Below are positions 1-7,063 of a stretch of DNA of 7,901 bases, in pieces. Each line of letters opens with the position of its first letter. The stretch's first letter is position 1. Source of the DNA: an uncultured Blautia sp. (GTDB lineage: Bacteria; Bacillota; Clostridia; Lachnospirales; Lachnospiraceae); contig CAAFRY010000018.1 in the NCBI GenBank assembly GCA_900765525.1, positions 1 to 7,901 on the forward strand. Reading direction: 5' to 3'. Position numbers and translations under genes: made by a program. The notes under the pieces were generated by a model. It ran no database searches and was not told the origin of the DNA. It saw only the letters and a program-made list of their open reading frames with translations.

Positions 1-5
1 GTATT

Positions 6-13
6 GAGGTGAT
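6..13 (+). promoter_or_regulatory. Ribosome binding site of cas10
   Basis: GAGGTGAT closely matches the Shine-Dalgarno consensus AGGAGGTGAT. Its GAGG core lies 7 nt before the ATG at 17. Together with the in-frame stop at 5-7 it fixes the Cas10 start. No promoter can be seen because the window begins only 16 nt upstream. Confidence 0.75.
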
Positions 14-16
14 GTA

Positions 17-2131
17 ATGCAGGGGAAAAACCAGGAGATAAATAGCAGGATACCATGGCTTTCTTTTATGAAAGAAAGGCAAGCCTTGGAAGCAGAATAC
101 ATAGAAGAACTATCTGAGAATTATGTGTGGACAGATATGGTAACGGGTACAGAGTTTTTCCTTAGTAAAGGAAAATACGGAGACATTTATGAAAAAGGCT
201 GCAAGAAAATACAGGAATACCTGAAAGAAAAGGATACGGGAAAGCTGGAACAGTTTTTATATGGAGAGAATGGGGACAAGGGAGAAGTGAGATTTTTCCC
301 GTTTCTGCCAATTTTCTCGGAAGAGGGAGATGGAAATATAGAAGGAATGCGTATTTGCGATTTTGTTCAGGTGAGGACCGCTTTTTTATATGCCCTGAAG
401 TATCCGGATTTCTGCCAAAGTCCTTGCTTTCAGGAGGAAAAAGAAAAGATTATAGTGGAAGGGCTTACTGCAGGCTTTTTAAAAGAGACTCCTAAGTCTA
501 AGGAATTGAAGTTAATAGAAGACCTTCTGCTGCATATGGAAGAAGCAAAGCAGGCCAAGCATCCGGTAGATATTCTAAAAGGCGGAGTGATTAAGATAAA
601 AGAGTATTATCTTGAAACGGACAGGATACCCGAAATCAGAGGAGCAAGTCTGCTGATTGAAAATGCAGAAGAAGAGCTTATACATATCATAAAGAAAAAA
701 CATATCCGTGAATCCATCATTTATACAGGCGGAGGAAAACTGCTGGCAGTTCTTCCAAAGGGCTGCGGAGAAGAATTATGTGAAGAAATGAAGCAGGGTG
801 TGGAGAAAGTCACCATTACAGCACAGAGTAATTTTGCAAGCATGGAAACATCGTTGGAAGAGCTTACCCAACACTTTTCCACTGTGGGAAAGAAGATGGA
901 TGGGATTTTAGAGGAAAGACAAAACCTGAGATGGAATTTTCTTTTCCAGTCTCCAGTGTCCAGGGAAAATTTTACAGGAATTGAGGATGAACAGGACTAT
1001 ACAGAGTTGGAAGAAAACCCTTATGTGGTTTGTGACTCCTGCAGACAGAGAATAGCATCAGCCAGGCTGAATGGCAGGGAGATGAACCTATGCTGGAGCT
1101 GTCTGAAAAAGAATAAAAATGGAGGGAAGAAAGCCAAGGGATTAACGCTTAAAAAATACGAGGAATATTTAGGAAAAGATACGGTAAAGAACGTAAGTGG
1201 CGAAGTTAAATATAACAACATAGAGGAAATTGCAGGCCTGTCACAAGGCTTTATCGGAGTTATTTACGGCGATGCAAACAGCATGGGGAAATGTATTGCT
1301 TCCTTGAAAAATATTGTGGAGATGAAGTATTTTAGTGAAACAGTCAAAGAAGTAGTGGCCAAAGCGGTATATGAAAGCTTGTGGGAAAACCTTCCTGAAA
1401 AAGACGCTTTTGAAATAATTGCTATGGGAGGGGATGATATTTTCCTGTTGGTTCCGGGAAAGAATGCTTATGAAATAGCCTGCAGACTGGGAGAAAGGTT
1501 TGACAGCAAATTTCAAGACAGAAAAAATGATAAGATAACCATGTCCTTAGGAGTTTGTATTGTGCATGATAATTTTCCCGTCAGATATTCATTCTCTATT
1601 GCTCAGAAACTCTTAAAATCAGCAAAGCAAAAGGCCTGGGAGGAGACACAAAAAAGCAATGCCACAGGTACCATCGACTGGATGGTTATAGAAAACGATA
1701 TATCAGGAGCAGATGTGCTGGAGTATCAAAGACATGATATAGAAGGCAAACCCCATAAAACGCTGCGTCCCTATACCTGGAAACAGGCAGAGGCTATGAA
1801 AGATTTTATTTTGGGGATAAAAGACAGTAAATCATTTGCCTTTCAGATGATGCAGAGCTGGTATCAGCAGACAGAAGGAGAATCGGAGCTATTTTTCCGG
1901 TACCAGATAGCAAGAATGAAGGAAAGAGGGAAGGGCAGCGAAAAACAGAATATGGCCCTGAAGATACAGAAATCTTTGGAAAAACTTAAAAGAGACTTTT
2001 GTGCTGATTCAGAGCCTGGATTGAATTTGAAAACGAATAAGGGGAAAGAAGCGTACACACCTTGGATAGATGCCATAGAGTTGTGGGATTATTTAGGAGA
2101 AGACAATGGGAAAAATAAAAGTGAAAATTAA
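17..2131 (+). CDS. cas10: Cas10 large subunit of a type III CRISPR complex, GGDD cyclase, no HD nuclease domain
   Basis: Large subunit expected to convert ATP to cyclic oligoadenylates when the complex binds target RNA. Visible layout: an N-terminal region (about 1-190) without an HD motif; a first palm with TDRIPEIRGASLL (201-213) and a degenerate GGGK (238-241) where the active palm has GGDD; a four-cysteine zinc finger (C339, C342, C359, C362); an active second palm with YGDANSMG (D419) and MGGDDIFLL (GGDD 471-474); and a helical C-terminal domain (about 570-704). Both metal-binding elements of the active palm are present, so cyclase activity is likely. The start is supported by GAGGTGAT just upstream and an in-frame TGA at 5-7, so no upstream extension in this frame is possible. 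A TAA at 15-17 overlapping the ATG may be the end of a preceding gene. The 3' end overlaps the next gene by 26 nt. Family call is firm; loss of HD is read from motif absence. Confidence 0.96.
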   Translation: MQGKNQEINSRIPWLSFMKERQALEAEYIEELSENYVWTDMVTGTEFFLSKGKYGDIYEKGCKKIQEYLKEKDTGKLEQFLYGENGDKGEVRFFPFLPIFSEEGDGNIEGMRICDFVQVRTAFLYALKYPDFCQSPCFQEEKEKIIVEGLTAGFLKETPKSKELKLIEDLLLHMEEAKQAKHPVDILKGGVIKIKEYYLETDRIPEIRGASLLIENAEEELIHIIKKKHIRESIIYTGGGKLLAVLPKGCGEELCEEMKQGVEKVTITAQSNFASMETSLEELTQHFSTVGKKMDGILEERQNLRWNFLFQSPVSRENFTGIEDEQDYTELEENPYVVCDSCRQRIASARLNGREMNLCWSCLKKNKNGGKKAKGLTLKKYEEYLGKDTVKNVSGEVKYNNIEEIAGLSQGFIGVIYGDANSMGKCIASLKNIVEMKYFSETVKEVVAKAVYESLWENLPEKDAFEIIAMGGDDIFLLVPGKNAYEIACRLGERFDSKFQDRKNDKITMSLGVCIVHDNFPVRYSFSIAQKLLKSAKQKAWEETQKSNATGTIDWMVIENDISGADVLEYQRHDIEGKPHKTLRPYTWKQAEAMKDFILGIKDSKSFAFQMMQSWYQQTEGESELFFRYQIARMKERGKGSEKQNMALKIQKSLEKLKRDFCADSEPGLNLKTNKGKEAYTPWIDAIELWDYLGEDNGKNKSEN

Positions 2132-2744
2132 ACTGGAAATCGGATTTTATGATTCCTTTTTCTTTGGAGGGGGAAATGGATTAGGCGAAATTCAATCTTA
2201 TATGCAAAAGGATATACAAGGCCTGCCCTACATTTCAGGCTCTGCACTGAAAGGCTCTATGGCGGCATATGCGGCAGTTCTGTCAGATTTTTTTAAAAGT
2301 GGTAAAAGAAGAACAATTTTATTCGGAACAGGCGGAAATGCAAAGGGGATTCTGTATTTTGAAAACGGAAAACTGGAAGAAAAAGAAGCCTATGAAGAGA
2401 TGTCCGGGCAGACCTTCGGATACAAAACGCAGGTATCCATAAATCCATATACCGGAACAAAAAGCTACAAAAAATTACATACCATAGAAACTGGCGGAAT
2501 GGGTGGACTTATGAGATTCCAGAGCTCCATACATGGCTACATGGAGGAGGAAACTTATAAAGAGGACATTGCTTATATTCTAGCCACGGTGCGTATGATA
2601 TTTGCACTGGGCGGAAGACGGTCTTCTGGGCTGGGATGGCTAAATGAACCGATTGCCTGTAGTGTATATTGCGGGGATAATCGGAAATTCCCTGTGGGAG
2701 AAGAAGAAATTCGACAGTGGATGGAGGAAGGGATATGTATGTAA
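2106..2744 (+). CDS. cas7: Small Cas7-like RAMP subunit (Csm3 family), probably without RNase activity
   Basis: A 212-residue single-domain RAMP, expected to bind crRNA in the complex backbone. It shows the Cas7 signatures: LPYISGSALKG (40-50), matching the PGSSLKG crRNA-binding motif; the TQVSINPYTGT segment, which resembles the R..v.I.r.tG stretch of Csm3 proteins; and a C-terminal glycine-rich loop LGGRRSSGLGWL (168-179). At the position where active Csm3 proteins carry the target-cleaving Asp, 15 residues before the Gly of the PG/SG pair, this protein has Q30, so catalysis is doubtful. Unlike the three later Cas7 proteins it has no central cysteine cluster. The start overlaps the end of cas10 by 26 nt with AGGAGAA just upstream, suggesting translational coupling. 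Its place directly before Cas5 and Cas11 matches the first segment of the Cas7-5-11 fusion of III-D variants. The exact position in the complex is inferred. Confidence 0.85.
   Translation: MGKIKVKIKLEIGFYDSFFFGGGNGLGEIQSYMQKDIQGLPYISGSALKGSMAAYAAVLSDFFKSGKRRTILFGTGGNAKGILYFENGKLEEKEAYEEMSGQTFGYKTQVSINPYTGTKSYKKLHTIETGGMGGLMRFQSSIHGYMEEETYKEDIAYILATVRMIFALGGRRSSGLGWLNEPIACSVYCGDNRKFPVGEEEIRQWMEEGICM
2723..2727 (+). promoter_or_regulatory. Ribosome binding site that decides the csx10 start
   Basis: GGAGG lies 7 nt before the ATG at 2735. The same frame is also open from a GTG at 2717, but that GTG has no good Shine-Dalgarno sequence and would place GGAGG inside the coding sequence. The later ATG also gives an N-terminus, MYVKITAVLKSPL, that begins directly with the first RAMP beta strand. 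Confidence 0.7.
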
Positions 2745-3892
2745 AGATTACGGCAGTGTTAAAATCACCTCTTATGATAGGTGGTAAAACCTTAAACAGC
2801 AACTATAAAAAATCCAGAGATTATATTCCGGGAAGTGTTCTGAGAGCAGCATTTGCAAGAGAACTTATCCAGGCCTGTCCCTATATTCATGAAAATAACT
2901 GGCTTACCTGCAAGGAATACCAGGAGTGTAATAGTTGTAGATTTTGCAGTTTGTGCAGAAACTTTTCAAATATAAAATTTCCGGCCTTATATCTTCTTGG
3001 GGGGAAACCTTATCCAGCCACAGCGAGAATTGATAAATATGGAGAAGAAGGAACAAAGCAAATACGAGATATATTGAAGCTTCGGCTCAAACATTTTTCT
3101 CCTGGTGCAGAAGAAGAAAACTGGGAGAAGCTTCAGGGATTTTACAAGGAAGAAAAACAGTTAAAGGCTATTTACCATACCATAACACGGACAGCCATTG
3201 ACTATACAAGGCGTACGGCAAAAACGAATGCTTTATTTACCCAAAATACAGTAGCCGGACTATGGTCTGAGGAAGCAGGCCAAACCGTAGAAGCTGTTTT
3301 TGCAGGTGATACAGAACTTTCACCTCAGGAGATGAAAGAGATAAAGGAAATAGATATGCTGCATATTGGGGCAAATACCACTTCCGGCATGGGACTATGC
3401 GAATTGCAGTATGAAGAGACAGAAGCCTCAGACACCCTTGAGAAGATGGAGAAAAGAATCTATGCATTTCGGCAGGGAGTGTCAGATGAGTATGTCTTAT
3501 CGGTAGACTTGATTTCAGATGCTTATCTTCAGATGGAAGAGTTGGAGCGTAGCAAAGGAAAGGAACTTTCAGATGAAAAATACGCAAAATTTTTAGAACA
3601 AAAAATAGGACTTGCCCAGGATTTCCATCTGATAAAAGTCTTTAAGAGTCAGGAAGTCCTCAGAGGGTTTGACACTTCCAAAGCCACGGAGAAAATGCGG
3701 AGAAAACCCCATATAGTAGTCAAAGCAGGAGCTGTATTTGTATATAAAATTAAGAAAGAAAAGCTTAAAGAACATTTGAAGGAATTGTTGAAAATAGAGC
3801 AAACCGGAATTGGTAAAAACACGCTTCATGGATTTGGAAAAATTCGTATCTGTGATGAATTTCATGAAAAATATGATATAGCGAAAGGATGA
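2735..3892 (+). CDS. csx10: Csx10-type Cas5 RAMP subunit with a cysteine cluster
   Basis: A 385-residue Cas5-like RAMP predicted to hold the 5' end of the crRNA and contact Cas10. The N-terminal half has SPLMIGGKTLNSNYKKSRD leading into DYIPGSVLRAAFARELI (29-45), a pattern typical of Csx10; a central ITRTAIDYTRRTAKTNALFT segment (150-169); and a first glycine-rich loop LHIGANTTSGMGL (209-221). A second RAMP-like half begins near 240 (YVLSVDLISDAYL) and ends in the glycine-rich loop GIGKNTLHGFG (358-368). Six cysteines (C48, C59, C65, C68, C71, C74) in a short span suggest metal binding. A longer GTG start at 2717 is possible but less likely. It overlaps the upstream gene by 10 nt and the next by 4 nt (ATGA). 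Identity as the Cas5 of a III-D-like complex rests on motif pattern and length. Confidence 0.82.
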   Translation: MYVKITAVLKSPLMIGGKTLNSNYKKSRDYIPGSVLRAAFARELIQACPYIHENNWLTCKEYQECNSCRFCSLCRNFSNIKFPALYLLGGKPYPATARIDKYGEEGTKQIRDILKLRLKHFSPGAEEENWEKLQGFYKEEKQLKAIYHTITRTAIDYTRRTAKTNALFTQNTVAGLWSEEAGQTVEAVFAGDTELSPQEMKEIKEIDMLHIGANTTSGMGLCELQYEETEASDTLEKMEKRIYAFRQGVSDEYVLSVDLISDAYLQMEELERSKGKELSDEKYAKFLEQKIGLAQDFHLIKVFKSQEVLRGFDTSKATEKMRRKPHIVVKAGAVFVYKIKKEKLKEHLKELLKIEQTGIGKNTLHGFGKIRICDEFHEKYDIAKG

Positions 3893-4425
3893 GGAGAATG
3901 GATAGGGCAGTTAGGATGATAGTGAATAAAGTATTAAGAAAAGAGACGGATGCCTTGTTAGAGGAGACATGTCGTGTGATGAATATAGAGGCAGAACCTG
4001 AGCCTAGTAAAACCCAGATTCGGAATTTATTGGATATAACACACAATAGACAGGCTGCCAGTTTGATGGAAATCTGTAAATATATGGATTATTCAGAGGC
4101 AAAAGAAAAAAGGAATGGTTCCTCACCAGGAGATAAAAACAAAGCGGAAAGGAACAAGAACAGAACTCCTGTACAAGAAAACAAAGAATCTGGAGACGAA
4201 AATAAAACGGAAAAGAACAAAACCTCTGTACAAGAAATCAAAGAATCTTTAGTGAAAAAAGTAACGGAAATCATGGAAATGATAAAAGAAGAAGCCGGGG
4301 ATAAGTGTTCTGAAGAAGACAAACAGGAGATAGAATTGCTAGCGGCAGAGAAATACTTCGGATATTTATATTGGCAGGTTACGATAAAAGATGCAGAAAA
4401 AAACAATAACACAGAGAAAAAATAG
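3889..4425 (+). CDS. cas11: Small subunit, Csm2/Cas11-like, with a duplicated charged linker
   Basis: A 178-residue, highly charged, mostly helical protein. Residues 40-54 (SKTQIRNLLDITHNR) resemble the T..QIRN helix of Csm2, the small subunit that lines the inner face of type III complexes and contacts target RNA. The C-terminal part (121-178) is predicted helical, with EEDKQEIELLAAEKYFGYL. Between the two helical parts lies a Lys/Glu/Asn-rich linker (about 72-120) made of two tandem copies, which explains why the protein is longer than ordinary Csm2 (about 120-150 residues). The ATG overlaps the csx10 stop in an ATGA arrangement, supporting translational coupling. The Shine-Dalgarno is poor, and in-frame ATGs at 3898 and 3916 are alternative starts. 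Position between Cas5 and the Cas7 genes supports the call; sequence similarity alone is modest. Confidence 0.68.
   Translation: MRRMDRAVRMIVNKVLRKETDALLEETCRVMNIEAEPEPSKTQIRNLLDITHNRQAASLMEICKYMDYSEAKEKRNGSSPGDKNKAERNKNRTPVQENKESGDENKTEKNKTSVQEIKESLVKKVTEIMEMIKEEAGDKCSEEDKQEIELLAAEKYFGYLYWQVTIKDAEKNNNTEKK
4129..4248 (+). repeat. In-frame tandem duplication inside the cas11 linker
   Basis: Two adjacent copies of 63 nt (4129-4191) and 57 nt (4192-4248) encode GDKNKAERNKNRTPVQENKES and then GDENKTEKNKTSVQEIKES. The second copy lacks two codons, so the frame is kept. Copies share long blocks at DNA level, such as the segment coding TPVQE/TSVQE and the AAAGAATCT end, but have diverged by scattered substitutions, so the duplication is not very recent. 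It lies in a low-complexity, probably disordered region. Confidence 0.85.
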
Positions 4426-4431
4426 GGTGTT

Positions 4432-4436
4432 GGAGG
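4432..4436 (+). promoter_or_regulatory. Ribosome binding site with long spacing before the third RAMP gene
   Basis: GGAGG is followed by 12 nt before the ATG at 4449, longer than the usual 5-9 nt. No in-frame start lies closer, and the spacer includes a run of seven A residues ending at the start codon. This is the only junction of the operon without gene overlap, so translation here must start independently. Confidence 0.55.
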
Positions 4437-4448
4437 TTTGACAAAAAA

Positions 4449-5240
4449 ATGTTTGATAAATTTACGAATAGATTTGAAATAGAAGGGGAGTTAGAAGCTG
4501 TGACGGCTATCCATATTGGAACCGCTCAAAAGGGAATGGGTATTTTGGCACACAGACAAAGCTTCTATAGAAATTCCCAGGGACTTCCTATAATACCTGG
4601 TTCTTCTTTAAAAGGGGCTATGAGAAGCTTTTTAGAGAGGTATCTTGCTTCTGAACTTGGGAAAACCGTGTTTCCTGGAGAGAATATTTGTACTCCTGAG
4701 AAACCATGTATAGGAGAAAATATACCGGAAGAGGAAAAACCGAAAAATGATAAGGAATGGGGAGAATACCTTTTTGATAAAGAAAAAGGGAAATTATGTG
4801 TCATATGTCGACTGTTTGGCACAAAAGAAAGCAGTGCAAAATTGTATATCAGAGATGCCAGAGTATTAGAGGAAACTTTTGATAATGCCTATGAAATACG
4901 CAGTGGAAACTCTATAGACAGAGACTTGGGAATAAGCACAGGAGGCTTTAAATATGAAGTGGAGCTTGTGCCGGAAGGAACAAGATTTTCCTTTAAAATG
5001 ATTCTGGAGAATATAGATAAGGCAGAGGAAAACTGCGTTAAGCTTTTACTGAGAGCCCTTGAAAACAGCATGATTCCAATAGGAGGAATGAAAACAAGAG
5101 GACTGGGGGAGATGCAGCTTGTCAATGTGAAATGCAAAGGTATGGACAAAAACAGTATAAAGGAGTTTTTCATTCATGGGAAAATGCAGGAGTTGGATTT
5201 GAATGACACATGGATAAAGGAGGAAGAGAATGTTTCGTGA
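4449..5240 (+). CDS. cas7: Cas7/Csm3-like RAMP subunit with zinc-finger cysteines, catalytic Asp missing
   Basis: A 263-residue Csm3-like backbone subunit expected to bind the crRNA guide. Evidence: TAIHIG (19-24) and GLPIIPGSSLKGAMRSFLE (45-63) at the N-terminus; four cysteines (C81, C87, C117, C120) ending in CVICRLFG, a layout seen in zinc-binding Cas7 proteins of III-D and III-E systems; RDARVLEE and the SIDRDLGISTGG stretch; a VELVPEGTRFSF strand; and the C-terminal glycine-rich loop IGGMKTRGLGEM. Aligning to Csm3 by the PGSSLKG motif, the target-cleaving Asp falls on R36 (local sequence AHRQSFYRN), so this subunit probably does not cut target RNA. It begins 23 nt after the previous gene and overlaps the next one by 11 nt. 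Family assignment is firm; loss of activity is inferred from a hand alignment. Confidence 0.92.
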   Translation: MFDKFTNRFEIEGELEAVTAIHIGTAQKGMGILAHRQSFYRNSQGLPIIPGSSLKGAMRSFLERYLASELGKTVFPGENICTPEKPCIGENIPEEEKPKNDKEWGEYLFDKEKGKLCVICRLFGTKESSAKLYIRDARVLEETFDNAYEIRSGNSIDRDLGISTGGFKYEVELVPEGTRFSFKMILENIDKAEENCVKLLLRALENSMIPIGGMKTRGLGEMQLVNVKCKGMDKNSIKEFFIHGKMQELDLNDTWIKEEENVS

Positions 5241-6090
5241 AATGAAAAATGAGGCAGAACTTGAGGTGATTTTAGTCACAAGAGGACCTTTGGTGATTAA
5301 ATCTGCTGAAAGTAATCATCTGAATCCTTCTCTGCCGGATATACAATGCGTTAAAGGCAGATACAGAGGACATGAAATTCCAATTATTCCAGGAAGCAGT
5401 CTGAAAGGAGTTATCAGATACAGGTACGAGCAGCTGGCTTCCATAATGGGTGTAAGCTGCTGTAATATAGTAAAAAGCAGATGTAAACCTGAATCGAAAA
5501 ACAGGAGCGGAAAAGCTGTATATATGGAACTATGCCCGGCCTGCAAACTGTTTGGTTCGACCTATCTGGCGGGAAGATTCAGTGTCCGAGATGCCTATGC
5601 TGAAGAAGGTTATATATTGGGAGAGCGGACAAACGTAGGAATTAACCGAGTTACCGGGCAGGCAGAGGGCGGAGCTCTTTATCAGGCGGAGGTTGTTGAA
5701 GCGGCAAAATTCAAAGTGAAAATGTTTCTGGAAAATTATGAATTATACCAGATGAAGTTATTACTATATATTTTGAAAGAAATAGATGAGGGATATATTG
5801 CCTTAGGCTCTGCAGCTACAAGAGGCTATGGACAGATGGGAGTGGAACAGATTTCCATGACATTCAGAGAGTATAGAAATAACGTCCAGAACCTGAGAGG
5901 GGTTATCAGTACGCTGGAAGTGCCATTGGAGGGAGGCTGTAAGGATAAAGACAATCCATTTTGTAAGGAGGCAAATTGGAAAAATCTGAAAGTAGAGGAC
6001 GCATTAGAAAAACTTGCAGGGGTTGATGTGAGGCTAGAACTAAAAAAACAAAAGGAAGATAAGAAAAATGAAACAGACAGGAAAAAGTAA
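5230..6090 (+). CDS. cas7: Cas7/Csm3-like RAMP subunit, probable target RNA-cleaving subunit
   Basis: A 286-residue Csm3-like protein. It has LPDIQCVKG (35-43) followed by IPIIPGSSLKGVIRYRYEQ (50-68), giving the Asp (D37) that in Csm3-family proteins cuts target RNA between guide-base-flip positions; the loop between D37 and the PG is about two residues longer than usual. Cysteines C77, C78, C85, C102 and C105 surround the CPACKLFGST motif and suggest a zinc finger. Further Cas7 elements are GRFSVRDAYAEE, ERTNVGINRVTGQAEGGAL and the glycine-rich GSAATRGYGQM loop. The last 60 or so residues are a charged extension rich in Lys and Glu. AAAGGAGG at 5216-5223 sits well for the ATG at 5230, which lies inside the end of the upstream gene; the 3' end overlaps the next gene by 23 nt. 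The paired Cas7 genes at 4449 and 5230 correspond in order to the two-domain Cas7-2x protein of fused III-D variants. Confidence 0.92.
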   Translation: MFREMKNEAELEVILVTRGPLVIKSAESNHLNPSLPDIQCVKGRYRGHEIPIIPGSSLKGVIRYRYEQLASIMGVSCCNIVKSRCKPESKNRSGKAVYMELCPACKLFGSTYLAGRFSVRDAYAEEGYILGERTNVGINRVTGQAEGGALYQAEVVEAAKFKVKMFLENYELYQMKLLLYILKEIDEGYIALGSAATRGYGQMGVEQISMTFREYRNNVQNLRGVISTLEVPLEGGCKDKDNPFCKEANWKNLKVEDALEKLAGVDVRLELKKQKEDKKNETDRKK

Positions 6091-7063
6091 ATCCTACGAT
6101 TTTGTGCCTATTGCTCCGCTGTGCAAAAGAAACCGTGGAATTAGTTACCAAACATTTAATATTCAGAATTATAACGGTAAGCTTGTATTGGAAATAAAAG
6201 TTTTATCTCCTTTACATATTGGAACAGGGAAGGTTATCCTGGATAAAAAAATGAAAGAGGATACCATGAAGTTTGTGGCAAACAGCCAGGGGAAGATAGT
6301 ACCGGGAAGCAGCCTAAAAGGGGTGGTCAGAACAGTCGCAGAAGCACTATCCTTCAGTTGTGCCCCCAAAATCCCAAGGAAATTGAAATCATCAGGCAGT
6401 TTCCCGAAAAATAATGCAAAGCCTTGTTATAGTTATGAAAACCAATGCCCTGCCTGCTCTATTTTTGGAATGATGTCTAATAACAAAGGATATAAAGGCA
6501 AAGTCCTGTTTCGAGATTTTCAGCTGATGAAAGGCCAGACAGGGACCAGGTTTTTTCCGAATACCTTTGGCAAAAAAGATAAGAATTATTGGGACCAGTA
6601 TCTTGAACCTTCATTAAATATAAAGTCAGATAAGAAAAGAATAAAGGGACGGAAATTTTACTTTTCCAGAAGACCCGAAGATACTTTTGTTATGCAGATG
6701 GGAAGAAAAAAGGGGACAACGAGAGAGGTTGTTTTGCCGGGAGCAATTTTCCAGGGAGAAATTATATTCCAGAATATGACGGAAGAAGAGATGGGTCTGC
6801 TTCTCTATTCTCTGGATATTGGACATAATTTTATCATGAAGTTAGGATATGGGAAATGTTTAGGATGTGGAAAGGTACAGATGGATTTGCTGGAAGTTCA
6901 GCCCAGAGAAACAGGTATTACATTGGAAAAGGACATCCGACAGAGATATACGGTAGAAAATATGAAAGAGCTTGCAGTAAAATATCGTAAAGAGGCATTG
7001 GAGAAAGACGGATTAAAACAGATTGTTTCAAAGTTTGAAGAAATAATGGGAGATAATGGATAA
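6068..7063 (+). CDS. cas7: Terminal Cas7/Csm5-like RAMP subunit with zinc-finger cysteines
   Basis: A 331-residue RAMP, probably the last backbone subunit at the 3' end of the crRNA. It starts with an extension containing YDFVPIAPL (10-18), similar to a YNFVPL segment I associate with III-D Cas7 proteins. Then come VLSPLHIGTG (45-54), as in Csm5 and Cas7; EDTMKFV (64-70), with D65 at the spacing of the target-cleaving Asp; and KIVPGSSLKGVVRTVAE (76-92). Cysteines C98, C120, C127 and C130 end in CPACSIFG, a likely zinc finger. The C-terminal loop KLGYGKCLGCGKVQM is the glycine-rich RAMP signature. The start lies inside the upstream gene (23-nt overlap), with AAGGAAG about 10 nt before it. The stop TAA shares one base with the ATG of the TIR-SAVED gene. 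RAMP family is certain; Csm5 versus Cas7 placement is uncertain. Confidence 0.9.
   Translation: MKQTGKSKSYDFVPIAPLCKRNRGISYQTFNIQNYNGKLVLEIKVLSPLHIGTGKVILDKKMKEDTMKFVANSQGKIVPGSSLKGVVRTVAEALSFSCAPKIPRKLKSSGSFPKNNAKPCYSYENQCPACSIFGMMSNNKGYKGKVLFRDFQLMKGQTGTRFFPNTFGKKDKNYWDQYLEPSLNIKSDKKRIKGRKFYFSRRPEDTFVMQMGRKKGTTREVVLPGAIFQGEIIFQNMTEEEMGLLLYSLDIGHNFIMKLGYGKCLGCGKVQMDLLEVQPRETGITLEKDIRQRYTVENMKELAVKYRKEALEKDGLKQIVSKFEEIMGDNG

Noticed and set aside
1..17. Tail of an upstream gene ending with TAA at 15-17
   Set aside because: The TAATG overlap is plausible given the other junctions, but only four codons would be visible and stops occur in all three frames here, so no coding call can be supported.
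1571..1740. His-Asp pairs in Cas10 (VHDNF near residue 519 and RHDIE near residue 574) as an HD nuclease motif
   Set aside because: Both lie in or after the catalytic palm, not in the N-terminal domain where the Cas10 HD nuclease is found, and they lack the surrounding HD-domain pattern.
4438..4466. TTGACA at 4438-4443 as the -35 box of an internal promoter
   Set aside because: A perfect -35 hexamer, but at 17 nt spacing the downstream hexamer is TTTACG, a poor -10 match, and the better GATAAA is only 11 nt away. It lies within a co-directional operon, so chance is more likely.
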